Position numbers and translations under genes: made by a program
Shown: piece after piece, positions 43,450-52,079 of the stretch
Numbering within the stretch: position 1 is the first letter of the stretch
Layout of the letters: each line of letters starts with the position of its first letter
The notes under the pieces: model-generated
Databases searched by the model: none
What the model saw: only the letters and a program-made list of their open reading frames with translations
Told to the model about the DNA's origin: nothing
Source of the DNA: CADEER01 sp965216585
GTDB lineage: Bacteria > Desulfobacterota > Binatia > HRBIN30 > CADEER01
NCBI GenBank assembly: GCA_965216585.1
Contig: CBDCGC010000003.1
Coordinates: 2,542,001 to 2,606,000 of the forward strand
Length of the DNA stretch: 64,000 bases
Direction: 5' to 3'

Positions 43450-44541
43450 CTACCGCCGGGCGAAATCGATGCGCGGATCGACCAGCATGTAAGTCAGATC
43501 CTCGACCAGCTTCATCACCAGGCCAAGCAGGGTGAAGAAATAGAGCGTGCCGAACATGACCGGATAGTCTCGGTTGATGGCAGCCTGGAAGCCGAGCAGG
43601 CCCAGGCCGTCGAGGGAGAAGATCACTTCGATGAGCAACGAGCCGGTGAACAGAATGCCGACGAACGCGGCGGGGAAGCCGGCGATGACGATCAGCATGG
43701 CGTTGCGAAAGACGTGGCCGTACATCACGCGCCGTTCGCTCAGGCCCTTGGCGCGCGCCGTCAGCACGTAGTTCTGCGAAATCTGGTCGAGGAAGGAATT
43801 CTTGGTCAGCATGGTCAGCGCCGCAAACGAACCGATCACCATCGACGTCACCGGCAGCGCCAGATGCCAGAAGTAGTCGGTGATCTTCGCCCACGCCGAC
43901 AGATCGTCCCAGTTGTCGGAGACCAGGCCGCGCAGGGGGAACCAGTCGAAGTAGCGGCCGCCCGCGAAGACGACGATCAACAAGATGGCAAAGAGAAAAC
44001 CCGGGATCGCGTTGCCGACGATGATCGCACCCGACGTCCACGCATCGAAGCTCGAACCGTCGCGCACCGCCTTGGCGATGCCGAGCGGGATCGACACCAG
44101 GTAGGTGATCAACAGCGTCCACAACCCGAGCGAGATCGACACCGGCATCTTTTCCACCACCAGCGACACCACCGAGCGATCGCGAAAGAAGCTGTCACCG
44201 AAATCGAAGCGGAGGAAGTTCCCCATCATTGAAAGGAACCGCTGCAGCGGCGGTTTGTCGAAGCCGAACTGGCGTTCGAGCTGGGCAATGAGCTCCGGCT
44301 CCAGTCCTTGCGCGCCGCGGTAGGCGCTGCTGCCCTTGCTCGCCTGCGTTTTGGCTCCCGCATCGCCGCTCTTGCCACCGCCAAAGCGGGCCGTCGCCGA
44401 CACCCCGGTGTCGCGGAACTCGGCGATGATCCTCTCCACCGGACCGCCGGGAGCGGCGTGGATGATGGCGAAGTTGAGAATCATGATACCGAGCAACGTC
44501 GGTATCATCAGCAGCAGGCGGCGGACGATATACGCGGCCAC
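43450..44541 (-). CDS. yejB: Peptide ABC transporter permease YejB
   Basis: 363 residues, six hydrophobic segments, beginning MAAYIVRRLLLMIPTLLGIM. The EAA motif region reads ARAKGLSERRVMYGHVFRNA. It has the long YejB-type periplasmic insertion after helix 1 (GGPVERIIAEFRD) and ends VDPRIDFARR. Pairs with the permease half of the downstream fusion protein. 3 bp after yejA. Confidence 0.94.
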   Translation of the reverse strand: MAAYIVRRLLLMIPTLLGIMILNFAIIHAAPGGPVERIIAEFRDTGVSATARFGGGKSGDAGAKTQASKGSSAYRGAQGLEPELIAQLERQFGFDKPPLQRFLSMMGNFLRFDFGDSFFRDRSVVSLVVEKMPVSISLGLWTLLITYLVSIPLGIAKAVRDGSSFDAWTSGAIIVGNAIPGFLFAILLIVVFAGGRYFDWFPLRGLVSDNWDDLSAWAKITDYFWHLALPVTSMVIGSFAALTMLTKNSFLDQISQNYVLTARAKGLSERRVMYGHVFRNAMLIVIAGFPAAFVGILFTGSLLIEVIFSLDGLGLLGFQAAINRDYPVMFGTLYFFTLLGLVMKLVEDLTYMLVDPRIDFARR

Positions 44542-44544
44542 GAC

Positions 44545-46422
44545 TTACTCGCCTTTTTCCGCGTCGGGCGGCGCTGCTTTCTTTCCCGACAGGGCCGCGT
44601 CCTTTTCGGTGTCGATCCACCACGTATCGGTGATCTGCACACCTTTGTCGGGAATCACCTCCGGCATGCCAAACTTGTTCCAATAGACCAAGCGGTCGTA
44701 GGCGATGTACCAATGCGGAATGACCCAATGACCCCATTGCAGCACGCGGTCGAGCGCGCGCGCGCGGTGGACGAGAGAGCGGCGGTCGGGCGCGGCAATG
44801 ACCTTTTCGACCAGGTCGTCGATGACCGGGCTCTTCGCCCCGGCGCGGTTGGCTCCGCCCTTGGCATCGGCAAAGGCCGACGACCAGAAGGTGCGCTGCT
44901 CGTTGCCCGGCGACGAGCTGGCCGGAACACCGGACACGATCATGTCGTAGTCGTAGTCCTCGAGGCGGCGGATGTACTGCGCCGTGTCGACGATACGCAC
45001 CTTGGCGGCGACGCCGAGGCGTTCGAGGTTCTTGGTGAACGGCAAGACGATGCGCTCGAACTGCGGATCGTAGAGGAGAACCTCGAAGCTCATTGCGCCG
45101 TGCTCGGCATGGCTGAGCTTCTTGCTTTGCTTGTCGACCCGCCACCCCGCCGCCCTGAGCAAGGCCACGGCTTCGCGCAAGTTGGCGCGGATCCGACCGC
45201 TGCCGTCCGTCACCGGTGGATTGTATTCGCGCGTGAACACCTCGGCCGGCAAGGCGTCCCGGTGCGGCTCGAGCAGCGCCAGCTCCTCCCCTTCCGGTAG
45301 GCCGGTCGCCGCCAGCTCCGAGTTGTCGAAATAGGATCGATTTCGCGTGTACTGGCCGTAGAAGAGATTCTTGTTCGACCATTCGAAGTCGAGCGCATAG
45401 GTCAGCGCCGCGCGCACGCGGCGGTCCTGAAAGATCGGCCGGCGCGTGTTGAAGACGAAGCCCTGCATCCCAGATGGCCGCTTGTGCGGCGCCGTTCGTT
45501 TGACGATGCGCCCGTCGCGCACCGGCGGGATGTCGTAGTGCGTCGCCCAGGTCTTGGATGCGTTCTCCCGGCGCAGGTCGTAGTCACCGGCCTTGAACGC
45601 CTCGGTCGCGACGTTGGAGTCGCGGAAGTAGTTGAAGCGCAGAACGTCGAAGTTCCACCGCCCGGCATTGACCGGCAGCTTCGCCGCCCAATAGTTCTCA
45701 GCCCTCTCGTACTCGACGAAGCGTCCGGCCTCGAAGCGACCGATCTTGTACGGCCCGCTGCCGAGGGGTGGATCGAGCGTCGTCTTCTCGAAATCGCGCG
45801 ACTGCCAGTAGTGCTTGGGGAGAACCGTCAGCTCACCGAGAATCAGTGGCAACTCGCGGTTCTCACCCGGCTCGAACACGAACCTCACCGTCCGCGCGTC
45901 GATGCGCTCGGCCCGCGCGACCGCCGCATAGTAGGATCGGTAGTTCGGTCGGCCCTTGTCGCGCAGGGTCTCGAAGCTCCAGATCACATCGTCGGCGGTG
46001 ATCGGCTGGCCGTCGTGCCAGCGCGCCTCGGCGCGCAAGACGAAGAGCACCCACGAGCGATCGGCCGGCGTTTCGACCGACTCGGCCAGTAGCCCGTAGG
46101 CGGAGAACGGCTCGTCGGCCGACAGAGTCATCAGCGAATCGTAGATCAGCGCGGCGCCGGCACTCGGGCTGCCCTTGATGATGAAGGGGTTGAAGCTGTC
46201 GAAGGTGCCGATGGCGAGCTGCATTAGCGAACCGCCCTTCGGCGCCTGCGGATGGACGTAGTCGAAGTGGCGGAACTCCACTCCGTATTTGAGGTCGCCG
46301 TGCATGGCCAGCCCGTGCACCGGGCCCGACGCCGGAACGTCTTGCTCGCCATGCGACGGCGCCGCCAGCAGCGAAAGCAAGAGTAGAGCCGCCGGTAGCC
46401 TGAAGGAGTTGTGTTTGGGCAT
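44545..46422 (-). CDS. yejA: Extracellular peptide-binding protein YejA
   Basis: 625 residues with a signal peptide (~1-25). Solute-binding protein family 5: FRHFDYVHPQAPKGGSL and IGTFDSFNPFIIKG are diagnostic of the YejA branch, followed by WHDGQPITADDVIWSFETL. It delivers oligopeptides (in enterobacteria also microcin C-type peptides) to YejB-YejEF. First gene of the operon; its upstream 137 bp is shared with the divergent LLM oxidoreductase. Confidence 0.94.
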   Translation of the reverse strand: MPKHNSFRLPAALLLLSLLAAPSHGEQDVPASGPVHGLAMHGDLKYGVEFRHFDYVHPQAPKGGSLMQLAIGTFDSFNPFIIKGSPSAGAALIYDSLMTLSADEPFSAYGLLAESVETPADRSWVLFVLRAEARWHDGQPITADDVIWSFETLRDKGRPNYRSYYAAVARAERIDARTVRFVFEPGENRELPLILGELTVLPKHYWQSRDFEKTTLDPPLGSGPYKIGRFEAGRFVEYERAENYWAAKLPVNAGRWNFDVLRFNYFRDSNVATEAFKAGDYDLRRENASKTWATHYDIPPVRDGRIVKRTAPHKRPSGMQGFVFNTRRPIFQDRRVRAALTYALDFEWSNKNLFYGQYTRNRSYFDNSELAATGLPEGEELALLEPHRDALPAEVFTREYNPPVTDGSGRIRANLREAVALLRAAGWRVDKQSKKLSHAEHGAMSFEVLLYDPQFERIVLPFTKNLERLGVAAKVRIVDTAQYIRRLEDYDYDMIVSGVPASSSPGNEQRTFWSSAFADAKGGANRAGAKSPVIDDLVEKVIAAPDRRSLVHRARALDRVLQWGHWVIPHWYIAYDRLVYWNKFGMPEVIPDKGVQITDTWWIDTEKDAALSGKKAAPPDAEKGE

Positions 46423-46518
46423 GGGGTTCGCTCAACTCTACGCGAATCCGATCAGCGGACCAACGCGCCCGTCGTTGCTGCGTGGTACTTGGTCCGCCGC
46501 GCCGATCGTCGTAACCTT

Positions 46519-46546
46519 GGCAACCTATCTGGGGCAACCTATCTGG
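46519..46546. repeat. Perfect tandem 14-bp duplication
   Basis: GGCAACCTATCTGG occurs twice head-to-tail (46519-46532, 46533-46546), ending 13 bp before the ATG of the LLM oxidoreductase gene. It may be a recent slippage duplication in the leader or a pair of regulator half-sites. Confidence 0.7.
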
Positions 46547-46559
46547 CGGGGGGGAAACC

Positions 46560-47555
46560 ATGCAACTAGCAATTCAACTCTCAGGCGGTCAGGTTCGGCG
46601 AGACAAGCCCGGCATCGAGGCAATCGTCGACGATGCCGTGTTGGCCGAAGAGCTCGGCTTCTCGACGGTCTTTCTACCCGACCACTACGTCGCCGAAGCT
46701 CTCGGCACGCTGCAGCGCGACATCCCGATGTACGAGATGTTCTTCGCCATGGCGACGCTGGCCCAACAAACCAAGTCGATCAGAATCGGCAGCCACGTCG
46801 CCTGTATGTTGTTCCGCCACCCAGCCATGCACGCGCGCCTCTTTGCCCAGATCGACGAAGCCAGTCGAGGTCGCGTCATCGCCGGCGTCGGCGCCGGCTG
46901 GACGCGGGCGGAGTTTGAAATGATGGGAATTCCCTTCCCCGGTCCATCGGAACGCCTGAAGACGATGGACGAAGCGGTCGCCATCATGCGCGGCCTGTGG
47001 AGCGAGGAGTCGTTTTCGTTCCAAGGCGACTACTACAGTGTCACCGATGCCTGTTGTCTTCCCAAGCCGTTCCAGAAACCCGGACCGCCGATCATGCTCG
47101 GCGGCAGCGGCAATGGCATCCTGCGCCGCGCCGGCGAGTGGGCCGACATCATCCACATGGTGCCGGTGATCGGCACGGCGGGAACGACCACACTCGAAGA
47201 AATCCAGAAATTCTCCGATGCATCACTGCGCGCCAAGCTCGAGCGCGTTGCCAAGGCCGCTGAGAAAGCCGGCCGGCGGCGCGACAGCGTCTCTTTCGCA
47301 TCGACGATCTTTCGCTACGAAATGACCGAGACACCGCAGCAGACCCAGGAGCACGCCGAGCAGATGGGGCAGTTGTTCGGAGTCTCGGCGAGTGAGCTAC
47401 TGAAGCACCCGGTGTCCCTGATCGGCACTCCCGAGGAATTGATCGGCGAGCTGAAACGCCGCGAAGCCGAGCACGGCCTCTCGCTCCTGGCGCTGAACTT
47501 CGCATCCCAAGACGAGCTGCGAGCATTCGGAGAGAAAGTCTTGCCGCACGTTTGA
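46560..47555 (+). CDS. LLM class (luciferase-like) flavin-dependent oxidoreductase, probably F420-linked
   Basis: 331-residue TIM-barrel of the bacterial luciferase-like family. Landmarks are FSTVFLPDHYV near the N-terminus, GSHVACMLFRHPAMHARLFA, VIAGVGAGWTRAEFEMMGIP and PPIMLGGSGNGILRRAGEWA. This branch is common in actinobacteria and related soil bacteria and often uses F420, but FMN cannot be excluded. No partner reductase is adjacent. Stands alone on the plus strand, convergent with the thioesterase gene. Confidence 0.88.
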   Translation: MQLAIQLSGGQVRRDKPGIEAIVDDAVLAEELGFSTVFLPDHYVAEALGTLQRDIPMYEMFFAMATLAQQTKSIRIGSHVACMLFRHPAMHARLFAQIDEASRGRVIAGVGAGWTRAEFEMMGIPFPGPSERLKTMDEAVAIMRGLWSEESFSFQGDYYSVTDACCLPKPFQKPGPPIMLGGSGNGILRRAGEWADIIHMVPVIGTAGTTTLEEIQKFSDASLRAKLERVAKAAEKAGRRRDSVSFASTIFRYEMTETPQQTQEHAEQMGQLFGVSASELLKHPVSLIGTPEELIGELKRREAEHGLSLLALNFASQDELRAFGEKVLPHV

Positions 47556-47571
47556 AAAGCGTTCCGCCGTT

Positions 47572-48183
47572 CTACTTGGCGAGATCGCCGAGGCTCTGAA
47601 TCTTTTCGAAGTCAATGCATACGAAGACACCGTGTGCTTCCACGGTCACAATGTCGCCTGCAATGCACTTGGCGTCGGTGAAAATTCGCTTGCCCTCGAC
47701 CTTGCGCACCTGCCCCTCGAAGCGGATCTCGCGATATAGCGGAGTCGGCTTGTGGAACTTCGTTTCCAGCCGCACCGTCGGACCGGCACTCCCTGCCAAC
47801 AAGTTGGCAACGTTCAAGACTTGATCGAAAACACCGGCGATCACCGCGCCGTGAACGCAGCCGGGCGGACCTTCATAAACGTCACCGAAAGTAGCCGTCG
47901 CGATCGATTTCGTCCCCTGGTTTGCGAAACGCAGCGGCACCGCGACCGGGTTGCGTTCGCCCATGACGAAGTCGTAGCGAAAGATCTCTTCGAGGGTGCA
48001 GCCGTGTTCGGTCGGATAACGCGAGTGCGGCGGGTCGGGAACGTGTCGCTCCAGGCGCTCGATCATCGCCGCGAGCTCAGTGGCAAGCGCACCCAGCTCG
48101 GCATCATCGCCGCGAACCCGAACCGACACTTCCATCAAGCGCCGCAAGTTGTCGACGAAAGCTTGGTGCGCATCCTCGGACAT
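47572..48183 (-). CDS. PaaI-type hotdog-fold thioesterase
   Basis: 203 residues. The hotdog domain occupies ~85-195; its central helix and Asp site are in GPPGCVHGAVIAGVFDQVLN, the equivalent of the HGG-x(5-6)-D motif of PaaI thioesterases. The N-terminal ~80 residues are helical. Hydrolyses acyl- or aryl-CoA esters. ATG 48183 is chosen; upstream codons look non-coding. Substrate unknown; no CoA genes adjacent. Confidence 0.82.
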   Translation of the reverse strand: MSEDAHQAFVDNLRRLMEVSVRVRGDDAELGALATELAAMIERLERHVPDPPHSRYPTEHGCTLEEIFRYDFVMGERNPVAVPLRFANQGTKSIATATFGDVYEGPPGCVHGAVIAGVFDQVLNVANLLAGSAGPTVRLETKFHKPTPLYREIRFEGQVRKVEGKRIFTDAKCIAGDIVTVEAHGVFVCIDFEKIQSLGDLAK

Positions 48184-48313
48184 AGGCAGTGTGATACCAC
48201 TCGGGCGTGTGATCGGCATCCCGTTGGCCGGTGTTTCAACAGAGTGCGACTCTCGGAGGAAGTCAGTCGCCCCGTGCATTCCGGTCAGTCTGCGCGGGCT
48301 CGTTGTCCATGCG

Positions 48314-48553
48314 TCAGCTCGACCGATTTGTTGCGGCTCCCGCCGTATCAACAAGAAGCCGCAAGACGCGATTGACCGACTCTGTGTCGGGAAACACCGC
48401 TACCAGTTCAGCTTCAATCAAGACGAGGTTGGATCCGGCCCGTGCCTCTTCTAGGTACTTGCCTCGAGTGCCACCTTCGAGCTTCGAAAGGTCATACTCC
48501 GGTCGCAAGTCGTCACGCTTCTTCTTCGCGGATGCCTTGTTCATGTTGTTCAT
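48314..48553 (-). CDS. Small antitoxin-like protein (RPEYDLS...GGxRGKY type)
   Basis: 79 residues from ATG 48553 (an ATG at 48544 is equally possible). The pattern DDLRPEYDLSKLEGGTRGKY, then GSNLVLIEAELVAVFPD and VNRVLRLL, matches a widespread family of small proteins usually treated as antitoxins. No toxin gene is adjacent on either side, so it is orphaned here. An AT-rich TTTTACACT box just upstream could be its -10 region. Divergent from the membrane pair at 48661. Confidence 0.6.
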   Translation of the reverse strand: MNNMNKASAKKKRDDLRPEYDLSKLEGGTRGKYLEEARAGSNLVLIEAELVAVFPDTESVNRVLRLLVDTAGAATNRSS

Positions 48554-48660
48554 GTAGTGTAAAATGTTACCGTTTGTTCGAGGCAAGTCGAATCGACCGA
48601 CGACTGGGACAGGCCGGCTGGGCTCCAGACCAGATTGCTGACGTGGTACAAGTTAGGACC

Positions 48661-49296
48661 GTGGATGCCTCGACCATTCTGTCCGTAGTCGCCATCGTGG
48701 TCTCGCTCACCACCGCGTGGTTTTCGCTCTTCCACAAGGGCACCGTCTACATGACGCGTCCTGGGACGTTTGCGCTGCTCGCAAGTGATGGGCCAAGTGG
48801 GCAAGGACCGAAGGTGTTCCTGCGTGGCCTTCTTTGCACCACAGGCAAGCGTGGCCACGCGGTCGAGAGTATGTTCGTCAAGCTCCTCCACGATGGCCAC
48901 GAACAGCCCTTCTCGTTCTGGGCATACGGCGAGCAGGACAAGCTGGTCCCAAGCTCTGGCTTCTTCGTGGGACCCGAGGGGCGGGAAACAAACCACCACT
49001 TCCTGCTCGCCCGCGATGTCGCAAACTTCCAGTTCGAGCCGGGCTCGTACATCCTCGAAGTGTACGGCACTCTCGCTGGCCAGCTCCGACCAACGCGGCT
49101 GCAACGTCTCGATTTCGTCCTTTCTCCGGACGAGCAGAAGGCTCTGGGAGCGGACCACAATGCTGGCGTCTTGTTCAGCTGGGACCCGTCGATACAAGCC
49201 TACGTCTCACAGCTCGAATCGTGGCCCGCGACGCCGAGAACAGCCTCGGTCAGTGGGTCGGGCCAAGGCTCATTTCCGTGGGAACGCCAGGCATGA
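48661..49296 (+). CDS. Membrane-anchored protein of unknown function (pair, first gene)
   Basis: 211 residues from GTG 48661. One N-terminal membrane helix (~5-25, STILSVVAIVVSLTTAWFSL) then a beta-rich domain: TVYMTRPGTFALLASDG, PKVFLRGLLCTTGKRGHAVE, HHFLLARDVANFQFEPGSYI and LEVYGTLAG. The family is recurrent in genomes but uncharacterised to my knowledge. Its stop overlaps the start of the next gene (ATGA). Possible accessory or defence role; no direct evidence. Confidence 0.65.
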   Translation: MDASTILSVVAIVVSLTTAWFSLFHKGTVYMTRPGTFALLASDGPSGQGPKVFLRGLLCTTGKRGHAVESMFVKLLHDGHEQPFSFWAYGEQDKLVPSSGFFVGPEGRETNHHFLLARDVANFQFEPGSYILEVYGTLAGQLRPTRLQRLDFVLSPDEQKALGADHNAGVLFSWDPSIQAYVSQLESWPATPRTASVSGSGQGSFPWERQA

Positions 49297-49649
49297 ACGA
49301 AAGTGGCAGTGCGCCGAGCGTCTCGGAAGAAGATTGCGTGGTGGCGGCACGCAACCGCTGGGTGCGGGCGAGCGAGCAGGCATCAAAACTGGCTGCTGAA
49401 CTGTTCCAGCCAGGTAGCGGATATGGTGACCCGGACGCACAACGTGCAGACGAGCATCGCCTCTTGTCGGCAAGGGAAGAAGCTGAACGTCTGTTCCGTG
49501 AATACCACGACCTGGACAAGCGCCGAATCGAGTCCGAGATGCTGGAGCTGCAGCGCTCACAGCGGCTAGCCACGTGGGCCTCGTTCGCCGTTGCGGCTGT
49601 AGTTGGGGCGGCGACGGTTGTCAGCACAGTCATCGCGCTGCTGGAGTAG
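49293..49649 (+). CDS. Coiled-coil protein with C-terminal membrane helix (pair, second gene)
   Basis: 118 residues. Helical, Glu/Arg-rich (EEAERLFREYHDLDKRRIES), with a C-terminal membrane segment LATWASFAVAAVVGAATVVS and no signal peptide, so tail-anchored. Coupled to the preceding membrane protein by a 4-bp overlap; the two probably form a complex. No homologue recognised. Confidence 0.6.
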   Translation: MNESGSAPSVSEEDCVVAARNRWVRASEQASKLAAELFQPGSGYGDPDAQRADEHRLLSAREEAERLFREYHDLDKRRIESEMLELQRSQRLATWASFAVAAVVGAATVVSTVIALLE

Positions 49650-49717
49650 AGTCTGTCCGGGGGTTCCGATCCCGACGGCCCCGGAGCCTCAGCCACATCT
49701 TTTCCCGGCCCGAGCAT

Positions 49718-49741
49718 AGCTTAGCTTAGCTAAGTTAAGCT
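49718..49741. repeat. 24-bp near-perfect palindrome
   Basis: AGCTTAGCTTAG followed by CTAAGTTAAGCT; 11 of 12 base pairs are complementary (one G-T). AT-rich, between the membrane pair and a possible small gene. Could be a regulator site or an attachment-like sequence. Apart from this and the small open frame, 49650-50059 shows nothing recognisable. Confidence 0.5.
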
Positions 49742-49785
49742 GCGGTTTGAAATTCCATCCGGACCAACCTAACCTGCTCGCCTAT

Positions 49786-49938
49786 ATGATTTCCATCGGA
49801 GCCTTTCTCTATGCAATCGTTGCCTTTGTTGTCATTGCGCCAGTTTGGGCTTGGATTGCCCCTCCTCTGCCCGACTTTGTTCCGTGGCTTGCCTCGATCT
49901 TCGTCGGGGTAGTCGTATTCGAGTTGCGGCACGGCTAG
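49786..49938 (+). CDS. Possible small two-helix membrane protein
   Basis: 50 residues from ATG 49786 (63 from an upstream TTG). Two hydrophobic stretches, IGAFLYAIVAFVVIAPVWAW and LASIFVGVVVFEL, separated by a Pro-rich turn. No ribosome site is evident. The composition is protein-like, but coding status is uncertain. Confidence 0.35.
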   Translation: MISIGAFLYAIVAFVVIAPVWAWIAPPLPDFVPWLASIFVGVVVFELRHG

Positions 49939-50059
49939 AATTGCAGTCGAAGGCCGTCGCAACCAAGAGAGCGTACATCTCGCAAAAGGGTTGAGACAGG
50001 CTAAAGTCGTTCCGCGACAACACATTGCGCAAGAGGTGGCCGCTGGGGCACGCAGCCGT

Positions 50060-51244
50060 CTACGATCCACGCGTTTCGAAGGCGACGCGCACTGCCTGCT
50101 GCAAGGACTCGTCGCTGAAGTAGTCGACGGCGGTCATCGCCAACGCCTTGGCGCCGTCGATGACACCGCGGTCGCCGCCCTCTGAGCCGGCGATGCGCTC
50201 GAACTCCTTTGTGTGCAGCGCGACTTCGGGCGATGCTACACGGATCATCGGGTGGATCGACGGCACGAGGTGGCTGACGTTGCCCATGTCGGTGCTGCCG
50301 GTGATGCGACCGGCGTTGCTGAGCTCGCGGCCCAACCTGCGCAGGTTGGCGGCGTAGAGCGCCGCCAGTGGCTCATTGGTGACGAGATCGTCGTAGTCCT
50401 CGCCCTGGGTACTGACCGAGTACTCGGCACCGGTGGCCACGGCGCCGGCGCGCAGGCACGCGCGCACCCGTCGTTCCAGCTCGTCGAGCTCGGCGCGGTT
50501 GGCGGCGCGGACGAAGAAGACGGCAGCGGCGCGCGCGGGGACGATGTTGGCCGCCTGGCCACCGTCGGTGATGACGCCGTGCACGCGCTGTGTGGCGGGG
50601 ATGTGTTGGCGCAATTGCGCGACCGCCTGGTACGCCGTCACCAGGGCATCGAGCGCATTGATGCCGAGGTGCGGCGCCGCGGCGGCATGGGCGGCGCGCC
50701 CGCGATACTCGACCTCGAGCGCCGTCACCGCCAGGGCGTCGATCTCCAGCGCTTCCACTCCCGAGGGATGCACCATCATCGCCACGTCGACGCCGGCAAA
50801 GGCGCCGTGGCGAGCCATCACCGCCTTGCCGCCGCCGCCCTCTTCGGCTGGTGTTCCGAGGATGCGCAGCGAACCACCCAGCGAATCGATGATCGGCGCC
50901 AGCGCTGCCGCCGCACCGGCGCCCGCCGCGGCAATTACATTGTGGCCGCAGGCGTGGCCGATCTCGGGAAGGGCATCGTATTCGCAGAGCAGGGCAACGC
51001 GCGGCCGGCCTTCGCCGAGGCTGGCGATGAATGCCGTCGCCAGCTCACAGGCCGGTTTCTCGACCGAGAATCCGACCGCCGACAGGAAGTCGGCGAGCCA
51101 CTGGGCCGCCTCGTGCTCCTCGAAGCGCAGCTCCGGGTGGGCGTGGATCCGGTGACTGAGATCGAGAAGCGCCGATGCCTGGCGGTCGACTTCCGCGCAG
51201 GCCTGCTCTTTCAACGCGCCGGCAGACCCCATGGCGGCGGTCAT
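50060..51244 (-). CDS. M20 family amidohydrolase
   Basis: 394-residue zinc peptidase of the M20D type (AbgB / indole-acyl-amino acid hydrolase-like). Metal and catalytic motifs: HRIHAHPELRFEEHEAA, EYDALPEIGHACGHNVIAAA, GTPAEEGGGGKAVM, and a C-terminal TGSTDMGNVSHLVPSIHP. Cleaves amide bonds between an acyl or aryl group and an amino acid or similar. Last gene of a five-gene operon; its ATG overlaps the stop of the HEAT protein gene by 4 bp. Substrate may be an N-acyl amino acid or lipid amide. Confidence 0.9.
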   Translation of the reverse strand: MTAAMGSAGALKEQACAEVDRQASALLDLSHRIHAHPELRFEEHEAAQWLADFLSAVGFSVEKPACELATAFIASLGEGRPRVALLCEYDALPEIGHACGHNVIAAAGAGAAAALAPIIDSLGGSLRILGTPAEEGGGGKAVMARHGAFAGVDVAMMVHPSGVEALEIDALAVTALEVEYRGRAAHAAAAPHLGINALDALVTAYQAVAQLRQHIPATQRVHGVITDGGQAANIVPARAAAVFFVRAANRAELDELERRVRACLRAGAVATGAEYSVSTQGEDYDDLVTNEPLAALYAANLRRLGRELSNAGRITGSTDMGNVSHLVPSIHPMIRVASPEVALHTKEFERIAGSEGGDRGVIDGAKALAMTAVDYFSDESLQQAVRVAFETRGS

Positions 51245-51966
51245 TCGGAGATTTCGAGAATCCCCTCAGCCAGCGAGCGCACGTCTTCGTCGGGGTCGTC
51301 CAGCGCTTTGCGCACGAGCTCGTAGGCAGCATCGGTCTCGATGTCGCCGATGACGCCAACTGCCTCGAATCGCACTTCCGGATCCTCGTCGTCCAGCGCC
51401 GGCTCGAGCATGGAAGGCCGCAGTGTATCAGCGTAGTCGCCCAAGGCCTCGACGGCGGCCAAGCGAACCTCCGCATCGTCGTCTCGCATGGCGCGGACGA
51501 ACGTCTCAACGGCTTCGGGATGCTCATTGCCCGAGAGCATCAGGATGGCGCTGACCCGTTCGTCGACGTCGGGATCTTCGAGAATGACCTGGCGCAGCTC
51601 CTCCACCTCTTCAGCGTCGTCTTCGTCGTAGTCGAGCTCGTCGTACTCGCCGACCATCGGCTTGTCGCTGCGCTTCGGCACTTCGCGCTGCATCGGCCGG
51701 CGCTCGGCCGGCCGCTTGGCGCGCTCCTTGAGGGAGCGATCGCGTTCAGCGCGGTCGGGGGCGCTGGCAACCTCGCGGCGATCGTGGGCGTCGCGCAGGT
51801 TCGAGATTCGGTTCTGTGCCTTGCCGCCGCGGCTACCGGCGGCGCGGCTGGTACTCTCGAGACGATTCTGATCTGGACGGTCGTTCGTCGAACCGCGCCA
51901 GGTGAGAAACAGCGCACCCAGTGCGAGGACGGCGATCGCCGCAAGGGCTAGTGTCGAGCTACGCAT
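51241..51966 (-). CDS. HEAT-repeat protein with N-terminal membrane anchor
   Basis: 241 residues. N-terminal membrane helix (~5-23, TLALAAIAVLALGALFLTW), a charged disordered region (~25-120), then HEAT repeats with acidic turns: DERVSAILMLSGNEHPEAVE, DAEVRLAAVEALGDYA, DPEVRFEAVGVIGDIE and DEDVRSLAEGILEISE. GGGAG precedes ATG 51966. Probable periplasmic-side scaffold. Coupled to the M20 gene. Confidence 0.75.
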   Translation of the reverse strand: MRSSTLALAAIAVLALGALFLTWRGSTNDRPDQNRLESTSRAAGSRGGKAQNRISNLRDAHDRREVASAPDRAERDRSLKERAKRPAERRPMQREVPKRSDKPMVGEYDELDYDEDDAEEVEELRQVILEDPDVDERVSAILMLSGNEHPEAVETFVRAMRDDDAEVRLAAVEALGDYADTLRPSMLEPALDDEDPEVRFEAVGVIGDIETDAAYELVRKALDDPDEDVRSLAEGILEISE

Positions 51967-52079
51967 TTCTGTGCTCCCTTTCACATACGGTGGCGAGGTC
52001 GGGGGCCACTGGAACCACACCCGTCGCTCGCTGCCGCCAACTGCAATCGTGAGCCTGAAAGGATAGCTCGTATGCCCCC

